Assembly: GCA_018398585.1 (NCBI GenBank)
Contig: JAGTTD010000011.1
Coordinates: 5,579,001 to 5,643,000 of the forward strand
Reading direction: 5' to 3'
Origin: Simmondsia chinensis
Taxonomy: Eukaryota; Streptophyta; Magnoliopsida; Caryophyllales; Simmondsiaceae
DNA: 64,000 nt
This document shows, piece by piece, positions 36,601-44,740 of the stretch. Position 1 is the stretch's first letter. The number at the start of each line of letters is the position of its first letter. Position numbers and translations under genes: made by a program. Under the pieces are notes generated by a model. That model had not been told where the DNA came from, did not search any database, and saw nothing but the letters and a program-made list of their open reading frames with translations.

Positions 36601-39600
36601 CTTAAAACATTCAGAAGGTTAACATACCTGGTTAAGTAATGAGAATGCACTTCGGACAGGATAATGATCGTCCATTAATCCCACAGCACAGATGCCACCT
36701 CTATTGTAAGCATGCACCTTGTATTCTATCAAAAAGATGAGAAAACATATTCATTTCCAGAAAACCAAGAAAACCGACTCTTATATGACAGCTTGATAAG
36801 ACAGATTTTAAAGGCCAGCATGTTTATCATTATTTCAACCTCCCAAAACCAACCACACAAACTGAACTGCTAAATTACATATCTTCTTTAACCAGCAAGA
36901 AGTAAGCGTTATTGGCTTATATATTGGTCCTTTTGAGCCAAGAGAATGCATGTCAAGACAAAACAAAAAGCTGCCAAATGATTCCCTTCAGCTAACTATC
37001 CACTTCTGCTAAATCGTTGTTGATAAAAAAAAAATTAAAATGGAGAACTGAAAAACATAAGATTAAGGAAGATAAGTAAAAGTACGGGCAAGAAAACTTT
37101 AGGTGATTTAACTTTGTCTCTCTCTCACCGGAAAGTCCATTTCCGTGATCTAAGTTAGGCAGCAGTCTTACAATATCATCACAACAAACCCAGTGCCTTA
37201 AGGGCTCCCGCGTCTGTAAGGTCTAGGAGGGGTGAGATGTACCCCTAAGTTAGGCAGCAGTCTTGCCAAGCGTAAATGACATTGATATTTCTGCTAGATA
37301 ACTACAAGGATCCTACTTTTACAAATGAACCATGGACCACTGAGAAAGTTAGGAGGGGAAATTTCCACTCTACAAGCCATTCTACTTTTCCTCAGGGAAT
37401 TCCACTCAAGCAATTCCCAATATGCAGTATTCATGCACTTGACATTCTATTAAGCTCATAGCTATGCCTGAAACGTATTCTAAAATTCATATGGCACAAC
37501 TGAGAAAAAAGCACAAAACCCAGGAATTTAGGCTACAGGAAACATGGAAAATGATTCTCTTTTCTTTTGGCATCTTTGAATTTGGATAAAGGATTCACCA
37601 AAAAAAAAAAAAAAAGGTAGCATTTATATAGCCAAAGTATGCAGTTTTTCTCTTTCTCTCATGTGTATAGAAAAACTAACAAGTCTGCGGACTTTGTGGC
37701 AGGTGAGGGCTACAGGCAATCGGATTTCCTAGTCGGAAATTTGGATCCTTCTAGCACCCTCATCCTGATTTCCCGTTTTGAAGCTTCAAGCCGCCCTGGG
37801 CTTAGAGGGGGGATCTGAGGCTGATCCCTTTGTCTTTACCATTATCAAAAAAATAAATAAATAAATAAATTTAGCCAAAGTCAGCTTCTGTTGTTTCAAA
37901 TGTTTCCCCTCCTCTAGAAGTCCATTTTATCACTATGATGTATCCTTTGAGTCCATAAATTTTTCACTTTCGCTCGCTAGCATAAGCACCATCACTACAA
38001 TACCTAATCCCAACTCACAAGCAATTCACTGAAACTTATCTTCATATTTGGATGCAACATTATGAAATATGTTCTGCGGAGTCTCCACTCGCATTACCAT
38101 CAAAGAAGGAACAATAGCCCAGAACACTTGGAAACTATGAAAACCCATTTACTAAAATACTACTTCAATAAATGAAGAAACCTTCTGAATCAATAGCCCA
38201 GTGACAACAACCTCCATAATTTTATTCAAAACAATTCAGAGGGGACAAAAATTCACAAATATCATGTGATGTTCTTGCCAACCTAAGCTTTCATATCACG
38301 TACCGGAACCAATTTGATTTATCATGCAGGTGCAATTGTAAGATAACCTGAACAGTACCTCATCTTAGCCCATGATCAAGTTGAGTCCCTCTCCCACCCC
38401 AAAGGCAAGAGCTAACATTTTCACTCCTCTTTTGAACTGTTACTTTTGGTTGTTGGACATTGAGAGCCAAACACCATTCACAGACACCTTACATCGATTT
38501 CCAATAAACTGGTGAACCGTAGCACAAGTTTCCCTTTGTATGATAGAATTCTTCAACATCAAACTTCATGATGATCTTCATTTCCCACAATGATGCTCGC
38601 AGTAACATGCTATTACAATGCACTGTATAAATCACAAACCAAGTTCAACCAAATGCAATCATAGCCCTTCTCCCCTCAATCCAGGGTGCGTGTGCCACTT
38701 TACACTTTTACCAACTACTATATAAATAAAGTTTATAGGATTAATAATATCTATGAAACTCATGGGACGCTACTAAATTTATCCAAAAGAGAAACTAAAA
38801 TAGAAAACTCCAATAACCCATAAACCGCAATCAAAATAACATGAACTGCATCCATTTCAATCAGAAGCCTAATGTTGGCTGGAACCATAACTAGTCCAAC
38901 ATGACTTTTGAAACAATCAACATTTGCAATCTCAGATTTCTAAGATCCATCCTACCACATGCTCATCAATTGTTAAATTTCACTGGGCCTTTTAGGCCCA
39001 ACCTATAGAGTTGGCATACATGAGATCCACACAAAAGCCCAAGTGAGGTCCCATCCTAAAGCCAATTGGCATTAGGTGAAGTAATCCATTAGACTTATAA
39101 ATTGATCTCTTTTTCTCTCACAACTCTATTGTGGAATTCTACTAGACTGATATGTAGAGTCCTTATCACTCCTCCTCACATGTGAGTCTACTTCAAACAC
39201 AACCTTCGCCTTCTCTGGTCAAATTGGGTATTAACTCCAATTGGATCCAACATTCACTGGAGAGGCTCTTGGTGCATCAAACTCAAATGCAATCCTCTTT
39301 ACAAGGACACGGTATGTCAAATAAGAGCTCGTGATCATCAATCCGCTCTAGTACCATGTTCAATTTCACTGGGCCTCTTAGGCTCAACCCACATAATTGG
39401 CACATACAAGATCCACATATATCTATCCTTAAACCAATTAGCATTAGGTGGACATAACCCATTAGTTAATCTCTTTTCTCTCACAATTCCAATGTGAGAT
39501 TCTACTAGACTCACATGTGGAATCATTAACAACAATAAATACCATCAGGCAAAGACAGCAGATGATCATACAACAAATATTACTTCGCAACAGACACCCA

Positions 39601-39894
39601 ACAAAGCAAACCATAATACGCAATCCACAAATCAATAAAACAAATCAAACAAAATCCAAACGCAAAACCAATCAATCAATCAAAAACCCTAACCCTAATA
39701 CCTTCATGCTGAACCGACTGCCGTTGCCCCGGCTCAGTACGTTTCGCAACAGTACGAGAAACGAAGACGACGAATTCCCTGACGCTAGAACGCTGGAAGT
39801 AGCCGAAATGGGAGACATCAGAGGCGTTTGCTAAGATCACAGGGTTTTCTTCATCGGGGAGGCTCCGAAGAACCAGAAGCGCCGTGATCTTCAT
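20738..39894 (-). CDS. YKT6: YKT6 R-SNARE (longin-domain, lipid-anchored v-SNARE), complete, six exons
   Basis: Coding exons on the complement are 39894-39702, 36725-36628, 33365-33261, 33081-33016, 32143-32057 and 20788-20738: 600 bp, 199 residues plus stop, the usual plant YKT6 length. All borders are GT-AG and phases agree. Exon 1 gives the longin domain start (MKITALLVLRSLPDEENPVI, then ASDVSHFGYFQRSSVREFVV). Exons 2-3 finish it (YKVHAYNRGG, VLDEYQKNFGETWR). Exons 4-5 give the SNARE helix (ADKLLKIQRELDETKIIL, HKTIDSVLARGERLDSLVEK). Exon 6 is MFYKQAKKTNQCCTIL, ending in the CCxxL lipidation motif. Family knowledge: YKT6 acts in ER-Golgi, vacuolar and autophagosomal fusion, and the cysteines are palmitoylated and prenylated. 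The start is the conserved MKITALL ATG. Introns 1, 2 and 5 (3.0, 3.3 and 11.3 kb) are filled with mobile elements. Confidence 0.95.
20789..22070 (-). other. YKT6 intron 5, distal part, anonymous
   Basis: Intron DNA between the terminal exon and the tandem LTR-like units. No gene or element recognised. Confidence 0.4.
22076..23604. repeat. LTR-like unit 1 (1529 bp) of a tandem pair in YKT6 intron 5
   Basis: Starts TGATGTG and ends CACATCA, a perfect short inverted repeat of the TG...CA type seen at LTR ends. It is preceded by AGTAC (22071-22075) and followed by GGTAC (23605-23609). Unit 2 repeats it along its whole length, for example in acatattcggcttttay, aggtagccatccgtatcc and gacccgtatacccg-type blocks. 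No retrotransposon genes lie between or beside the units. Confidence 0.7.
22318..22452. repeat. AT microsatellite
   Basis: (taata/atatt)n grading into (at)n and a short (ac)n tail, inside LTR-like unit 1. Confidence 0.9.
23610..25151. repeat. LTR-like unit 2 (1542 bp) of the tandem pair
   Basis: Begins TAATGTAC and ends CACATGA, flanked on both sides by GGTAC (23605-23609 and 25152-25156). It shares the backbone of unit 1, but 23860-24055 is a GC-rich segment with many CGATCGAT/CGATCGG words, where unit 1 has an AT microsatellite. Confidence 0.7.
25157..26220. other. YKT6 intron 5, anonymous with a pyrimidine-rich block
   Basis: 25390-25610 is rich in ctctct/cttcc. No coding family recognised. 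A weak TGGTATTAGAGG at about 25347-25358 resembles a primer site but has no supporting LTR. Confidence 0.3.
26228..27115 (-). other. Decayed minus-strand retroelement with primer-binding-site match and a 70-bp direct repeat
   Basis: The complement of 27016-27027 is TGGTATCAGAGT, an 11/12 match to the initiator-Met primer site. About 70 bp (caca-aaytTGCTCTTGTTCTTGTA-type) occur both at 26230-26302 and 27047-27117. A short open frame lies at 26723-26499 (MTDNPKEYCSGKILGINEDF) with no family assignment. It could be an old LTR element or a pararetrovirus-like insertion. The ends are not defined. Confidence 0.4.
27360..27755 (-). pseudogene. Viroplasmin-like repeat copy A (inverted arm)
   Basis: The complement repeats the sequence of 28138-28545 (viroplasmin-like block followed by the NIHFNGVWKMHLEDRKAD block), with indels and stops. 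Continuing on the - strand to 27183 the frame runs into SVVKSARRTKEQWVSDLEARG, which is not present in the other copies. Confidence 0.6.
27901..28065 (-). mobile_element. RTE-tail SINE-like copy with long poly-G tract
   Basis: In complement it reads the same tail as the RTE LINE at 7278-7415 (GGGGGTCCTCGGAAAGAGTC, GGGGGAAGGTTGCATACATC, GCGGGAGCCCTTGTGGCACT, TGGGTTTGTTATTGTTG). The + strand has 25 G (27953-27977), one A, then 10 G (27979-27988). It occupies the loop between inverted arms A and B. Confidence 0.75.
28071..28552 (+). pseudogene. Viroplasmin-like domain fragment, copy B
   Basis: The frame from about 28080 to 28545 contains LKTVYLVFKGRRPGVYLHW followed by NINKYSVANFKKYTFLEA. This fits the shared fold of caulimovirus viroplasmin and RNase H1 N-terminal domains (VxKGRxPGVYxxWxEC…YKxFxTxxEA). 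A downstream block reads NIHFNGVWKMQLADRKADF. No polymerase or coat motif is seen next to it. It could be a relic of an endogenous pararetrovirus or of another retroelement; the domain call is moderately sure, the element type is not. Confidence 0.5.
28712..29200 (+). pseudogene. Partial copy C of the same retroelement protein
   Basis: 28890-29200 repeats 28330-28640 (REQEQK-like, NPGIPDSINIHFN, WKMHLADRKADFQQSM, then the same acaaatgacatggaatcaag). It is preceded by 28712-28880, reading FEEQIKAVVENHEAKIKQI and VNVLDRCLRLSYMINYE, unique to this copy and of unknown family. Frames are broken. Confidence 0.5.
29274..29890 (+). pseudogene. Decayed open frames, family unknown
   Basis: A nearly continuous + strand frame with three or four stops (FTFRTFNMLGWRSEGKFFQP, ITRKEMEYENNYYEEAHGLL, SEQSLDEETEHNIDNLYEG). 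The acidic, lysine-rich composition and position downstream of copies B and C suggest it belongs to the same element. No domain recognised. Confidence 0.3.
29953..30009 (+). pseudogene. Fragment resembling the tau-class glutathione S-transferase N-terminus
   Basis: Nineteen codons read DVFWASPFGMRARIALAKK, matching the FWASPFGMRxRIALxxK start of plant tau GSTs (glutathione-binding thioredoxin fold). Similarity stops abruptly at both ends. It is a short captured or relic piece, not a gene. Confidence 0.45.
30010..31305. other. YKT6 intron 5, unclassified
   Basis: No protein family recognised on either strand. It probably includes the interior of a decayed minus-strand element whose primer-site-like sequence lies at 31306-31317. 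Confidence 0.3.
31306..31510 (-). mobile_element. Remnant LTR with primer-site-like sequence
   Basis: The complement of 31306-31317 is TGGCATCAAAGC, two differences from TGGTATCAGAGC. Two bases further, the + strand begins TGTTATAGCC, the expected LTR edge for a minus-strand element. No partner LTR was found. An (ag)n run lies at 31480-31490. Confidence 0.4.
31527..31708 (+). mobile_element. tRNA-derived SINE
   Basis: A-box-like GTGTCTTAGTTGGTGGCGT near 31542-31560 and B-box-like GGAGTTCGATTCTC at about 31593-31606 are spaced as in a tRNA-type promoter. A non-tRNA body follows and ends in nine A (31700-31708). A target duplication is not obvious. Confidence 0.65.
31772..31880. repeat. Degenerate (ATGTGTGC/ATGC)n simple repeat
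   Basis: Alternating purine-pyrimidine run of tgcatg, gcatgc and tgtatg words. Confidence 0.7.
32144..33015 (-). other. YKT6 intron 4
   Basis: 872-bp intron between exons 33081-33016 and 32143-32057. AT-rich, no element recognised. Confidence 0.6.
33594..33626. repeat. Poly-C/poly-A tract in YKT6 intron 2
   Basis: Twenty C (33594-33613) directly followed by thirteen A. Confidence 0.9.
33700..34075. repeat. Diverged tandem duplication, about 240-bp unit, in YKT6 intron 2
   Basis: 33705-33835 and 33945-34075 share ggyaattctga/ctaacac, ccacaccctgccc, aatagccccttctt and agagagaatgyatagtgaa-type blocks in the same order. The rest of 34076-35826 shows no recognised feature. Confidence 0.5.
35832..36466 (+). 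mobile_element. TRIM (miniature LTR retrotransposon) in YKT6 intron 2
   Basis: Two 125-bp LTRs (35832-35956 and 36342-36466, about 10 differences), TG...CA ends, perfect TTATA duplication (35827-35831 and 36467-36471), primer site TGGTATCAGAGCC at 35958-35970, and a purine-rich GCGGAGCGTGGTGGTT tract before the 3' LTR. The 385-bp interior is non-coding and internally repetitive (gaagccgtccagagaaaagg occurs twice). It moves only with enzymes from other elements. Confidence 0.93.
36726..38965 (-). other. YKT6 intron 1, mostly unclassified
   Basis: Contains an RTE-tail fragment (37185-37250, complement; gcccagtgcc/gggctcccgcg block) and, at 37670-37865, a GC-rich segment ending in (aaataaat)n that may be another retroposon end. 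No coding sequence. Confidence 0.4.
38971..39531 (-). mobile_element. TRIM-like element in YKT6 intron 1
   Basis: LTR copies 38971-39168 and 39357-39531 share cactgggcctyttaggc, ggcatwcayragatccaca and ctactagactsayatgt blocks. On the - strand the primer-site-like TGGTACTAGAGC (complement of 39345-39356) adjoins the right LTR, and a purine tract GTGAGGAGGAG precedes the left one. Flanks are TCAAT and ACAAT, a four-of-five match. No coding sequence inside. Confidence 0.75.
39683..39701 (-). promoter_or_regulatory. Telo-box-like motif at the YKT6 intron 1 donor
   Basis: The first intron begins GTATTAGGGTTAGGGTTTTT on the - strand. It overlaps two AAACCCTAA-type telo-box units, which in plants often lie near the 5' ends of housekeeping genes. 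Confidence 0.4.
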
Positions 39895-40345
39895 CAATGG
39901 CGTCTCTTTTGGGAATTTTGTAGGAGATTTTGATCGGAATTTAGGGTTTGGATTTTGATTTTGTCGGTGAAAGTGTGATTGGTTTCCCGGTTGTTGTGCA
40001 CTACGTGGTGGGGATGAAAAGAGGACAAAGCGTATACGGGAAAAGAATATATTCAATTGTGATATGATCGGCGCGGCTGCAACTGAACCGAGCCAGCCGA
40101 ATCACGGCGACCTCAGGTCGACTCGTTAATTAAATAAGACCGACTCAATTTGGTATCATTTATCTAAACGCGCTGCATATATGTGCTCAGCTTGAGTCAG
40201 TAACTAAATAAAACCGGCTCAATATTAATATAATTTAGACTAGATTATTTGTCGAGCTGACTCATCGAGCTTTATAGGCTCATTTACAGGTCGACACATT
40301 GGGCTCATTTATCAGGCTTGTTAGACTTCTTTATGATCATTGTTA
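39895..40345 (-). promoter_or_regulatory. YKT6 5' UTR and remaining promoter region
   Basis: Only about 450 bp separate the YKT6 ATG (39894) from the start of the large LTR element. 40075-40340 is the GAGCTC-type dispersed repeat. The reading frame stays open upstream to about 40056 but contains no earlier ATG. Confidence 0.45.
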
Positions 40346-40350
40346 CTTGG

Positions 40351-41543
40351 TGAAGAGGATAAAAATAATCAGATTAATATTAAAATAAAATAGCAAAATA
40401 ATAACGAAAATTAAAAGCAAAATTCACAAAAGGACAAAAGTAACCCATCACACATTTCTCTTTCTCCTCCTTTCCCCTTCCCCATGTTTCCTTTCTCTCT
40501 CCGGACTCCCCTCTTTCTCTCTCCTCCTTTTCCCCTTCCCCACATCTCATCTTCTCTCTCCTCACATCCCCCTACCGTCCTCTCTCTCCTCACTCAACCC
40601 CTCACGTCTCTCTCTCCTCTACAGGCCACCATCGGTACCGCCTGCATAGTGCCGCCTCTCTCCTGCCACCACTGGTACCGACTCGTACCGGCCACCACAA
40701 GTGTCGCCTCGTACCTCAATATCGTCCACCTCAGCACCACTACCGCCCGCCTCTCTCTCTCCTCGGTCATCTCCCTCTCTCTTCACTACCGCCTGACCCT
40801 CTAGCCGGCACCACTCGACTCTGGTACCGCCTCTACCTCGCCGGTATGACCACCCCGGTACCGCCTCATCTTCTCTCTCCTCTCTTCTCTACCGTCTCTC
40901 TCTCCTCTCCACCACGACCCCAGGACCGCCTAACCACCGGTGCCACCTAGCCTCGGGTACCGCCTGACCCATCCGGTACAGCCTGACCCGTTCCGATACC
41001 GCCGTCACCACCCCACCACCGCCTTCTCTCCCCTCTTCTATAAATACCCCTTTCTCTCTCCTCACAAGGGAGGGGAAGCTCCACACACAACAACCCCACA
41101 CTCTCTCTCCTTTTTCTCTCTCCTCTTGCTCCGGCCAGCTCCGACCACCTTCTCCGGTGCAACGCCGACCACTTCGCGGCCACCCCGCCGCTGGTCTCCA
41201 CCTCGCCGGTACGGATTCCGGCCACCTCGCCGGTACTCTTCTTCCTCTCTCTCTCCAGGCCTATAAGGCCACCGTGCTACCCATCAGCCACCAAGGACCC
41301 CCTCTCCGTATACAATAAGTATTTATTATTGTTTATTTTATGCTATTTCCTTATTATTTATTATTATTATGCCTTTTCTAGCTTAGGCATCAGAGGGGTC
41401 TCCCGCGGGCAAACCCGTGGGTCCCTCTAATGGCCTCCTTCGTTTTGCAGGAGATATCAGGTCAAACGCTAGCAGCTGCTTTCTCAGCGAGGGCTTAAGC
41501 CCAGTCCTCATCCTAAAGAACCTAACCAAAAATCCCCGAAACA
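40351..41543 (+). repeat. 5' LTR of the LARD-like element
   Basis: 1193 bp, TGAAGAGG...GAAACA. The middle is a pyrimidine-rich tctctctcc sequence with many ccggtaccgcc words. TATAAATA box at 41039-41046. The 3' part has a cccgcgggcaaacccgtggg dyad near 41403-41422. About 96% identical to the 3' LTR over the first 100 bases. Confidence 0.88.
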
Positions 41544-41544
41544 A

Positions 41545-41562
41545 TTGGCACCGTCTGTGGGA
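41545..41562 (+). other. Primer-binding-site region of the LARD-like element
   Basis: TTGGCACCGTCTGTGGGA begins one base after the 5' LTR, as expected for a primer site. Confidence 0.75.
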
Positions 41563-43100
41563 AGATAGCTTGCTAGCGTTTAGCCTGGTATCCCGTGTAA
41601 ATCACCTAAGACCCTCACAAAACCGGGGGCTACAGTACCCGCTTAACTTTAGATAAGTCGTTAATTTCAATTTTTCTCTATCTAATTGCCTTCTAATACC
41701 TCTAAATTAGGATTTTAGATGTAAGTTGTTAGTAAATCGGAGGCAAATTTTGTTTCTAAATTTTTTAAAAAAAAATTCGCAGCAAAAAAAAAAAAAAAAA
41801 AAAGAGGAATTTACAGAGAGAGCCGGCAAGACGAAAGGAATGGGAGACCCTGAATGTTTGGTGTTGATTAAAAAAAAAAAAAAAAAGAGAGCTTGGGTAT
41901 TTGTCTAATTTTATCTAATGCAAGTATTTATAATGTCTACACTGGTGCAAGTACTTGTACTGTAATTTTAATATTAGCTGTACCAGGACACTATAAATAA
42001 GTTAAGTTTCAAGGATTATTATTAAAATTTATTGTTCATATCATAAGAATACTGCACTGTAACTTTAAAATTTATTGTTTATGTATTGATCCTCGAACAC
42101 AAGTTTAAGGATTGTCAGTTTTGCAAGTCAGAACATGTCGTTCAAATTCCACACCTAAGTCTATCCAAATCGGAAGAATCAATCCCGAATAAAAGAGTAA
42201 ACCATGCTAACGGTAAATACATAAAACTAAACGCAACTCTTTTGATAAAAAATGCCACGCAAAAGAAAAATGAGACCAATTTTCTCCTAAAACCAAACAT
42301 AAATGCGTTTTAAAGTTAATTGTCTCTTTTTTTTTTGTACCCCACACATTCATACTTGATGGATGTCATATAGCTGAAAATTTAGTACCGAAGTCGAGTT
42401 GTGTGTTCAACCATATTACAAAGTAAATTTATGTTTCCCACAAGTTCAAGTATATATAAAAGAATGAACTATGAGCATGGTGAATTTTTCGAGACGTTAA
42501 CCGTTCTCTAATTTCGGCTTGAACACTAGATATGTTTTGGCTTTGACTTTATTTCTATGCCTCTTTCCAATACATTTAGAGTAAAGACCTCAATTCTAAA
42601 TTTTTCAGTAAATTTATAACAAATTTCAATTTAACTTCACAGCATATCTTGAGCTTTAGAGCATGTTATAGATGCTTTTCATAATATTCTTACTTCAATT
42701 ACACAAATTATTTTATCAGAGTTCCCGTATGGGATTTGCGGCAATACACGAATTGTATTACTCCCGTTTTCCGGAAATTGCTCACTAAATTTTTTATCTG
42801 GCTAAAGTTGCTTTAAGTTGATACCAACCCAGCTCATATATCTTAAGTAGATATGTGATTAAATTGGAAAAGTTGGGTTGAACTTTTATTAAGCTTATTG
42901 TTCATAGGGGCCATATATTAAGGACTTTTATCAAGTAATTCCGGTTCTTAAGTGGGAATAAGGGAAATCTCATCGCATGGAAAACTTCACTGCATAGTGT
43001 TTAAGTTTGAATATACTCGTTTCTTAATTTTTGATATTCATATAGCTTAAATTCGTGCCCAAGATTATATTTTAAAATATGCTAACCCATACATTAACAA
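41563..43100. other. LARD interior, AT-rich leader
   Basis: No coding family. Poly-A runs lie near 41782-41803 and 41870-41886. Confidence 0.4.
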
Positions 43101-44740
43101 CAATTAAATTGGACTAGAATGTTGTTATGTGTAAGGTGGCAAAGTCCTTAACCAAAAAGCGACCCAAATAAAGTAAAATTTGAGCCAGATGGACGATTAG
43201 CGCCAACCGCCTAATATAGAGGTAACGCCCTTCAAGGGCTTCCTTAGATAATAACATTGCCGTCCTTGAACTAGACGAGCTCCAAAAGGGCGTCAACGTT
43301 AGTCTGTGATGCAAAAATCTGTAAACAAAGTTGCGGTGGCCAACCAATGTCACTTGGCGTCATTAGTAAAGGCTCGTTAATAAGAACTTTACCACTGATA
43401 ATTGGAGGCTTAAGCCACCATGAAGTAAACTTAACAATGTCAACCGGGCGCCTTGCCAAGAAACTTGGCTGCACCCATAAGCTTGATTAGCTACAACCGC
43501 CGTTGAGCTTGGCCAGATGGCCTCGCCAACTCCTTGAATGAATTGCTCATCAGTAAAAGTCATCGCCAACAAACTCGAGTGCCTCGTTAAAGCCAACTGC
43601 GAGGCTAGCGAAAGCCTCGTCTAATAACTTGGCTTTGCACTATTTACCTTGATTAGGTGCAACTGCCCATTAGGTTAGCTGTGTAACGACGATAGCCTAT
43701 CTTCATTCTAGCTGTGCTGCCCAAAGCAGGGGGCTTCCCCAATAGCAGTATTATCACTCCAGATTAGGTGAGCACCCCTAACAGATGCGCCAATGATAAC
43801 GCGTCGGGTTGGATTCGCCAACAACCATGGCGGAGGTCCCGCTAGTGAAGACGTCGTCCTTAACGTCTCAAGACTTGAGCGGCCGCCAACAAAGTTGTTA
43901 AAAACACTTTAAGAACCTCACTACTCACCTTCTAACCTAAGTAAAGAAGAAATTGCTACTAGGTGAACCAACACCAACGGTGCCGTAGACTACCGTGAAT
44001 AATCAACAATGCTAAAGCAAACAAGCTTAGGAGCCACCGCCAACCAGCTTGGCTATTATCGTCAATAATTTGAGACATGAACTTTCACCAGCTAACCTAG
44101 CGGAGATTTTATACGAAGTGTTACCGCCAAGTTTTGGGTACTAGGCGGAAAAACTAATAATACATGCGCCGCCTTAAATCGGCAATGCTTCAAATTACCA
44201 TGAAAAGCATTTAATGCCAATAACTACAAAAGGCCGCCAACAACTCGCCAACAATATTGGTGGAGGGTCTTCCGAAAAACGTGCGGTCGTTAACAGGGTC
44301 AGCTAGGTGCCACCGCCAATAACTTAGCTGTACAACGCCACCCCCAAGCTTGACCAACCACAGCTACTAACGAGCCTACCCGGACCATCTCGTCAACCTC
44401 ATAAATGGGTAACGCAGTACGGATAACGTAGAAGGTCATCGCCAACAAGCATGGTGATAATCCTTCAAACTCAATAGCGAGGTCAACCATACGGTACCGT
44501 CCGCCCATTTGGCTAAGCCTTGCCATTAATAAGTTTGGTAAACTATGTACCGCCTATCATGACGGCTACGCAGTACTGCCAACAAAGTCTGGCTATTAAC
44601 AGCCTCAAACACGCTCGGCCAAGCAATGCCGCCAAAAAATTTGGCCTGGTATTACGACTAATGCCCTCACCCAGGTGTTATCAGCACAAAGGTGACGGTA
44701 AACTCTCCAAGACACCCGTCTTGGTTCATCCATTCTGTAA
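43100..44740. repeat. LARD interior, dispersed GCCAACAA/TTGGC dyad repeats
   Basis: At least nine occurrences of gccaacaa or ccgccaac, often followed within 4-8 bases by ttggc or tggc (near 43565, 43818, 43886, 44040, 44232, 44440, 44578, 44632), so many can form a short GCCAA...TTGGC stem. Irregular spacing of roughly 50-200 bp. No convincing protein. Confidence 0.5.

Noticed and set aside
39895..40056. In-frame N-terminal extension of YKT6
   Set aside because: The frame is open but has no ATG upstream of 39894, and the family begins at MKITALL.
40484..41266. Ser/Pro/Leu-rich and Arg-rich frames in both LTRs of the large element (also 59045-59777)
   Set aside because: Products of the tctctctcc and ggtaccgcc repeats in the LTR, open in several frames at once. 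No protein family.
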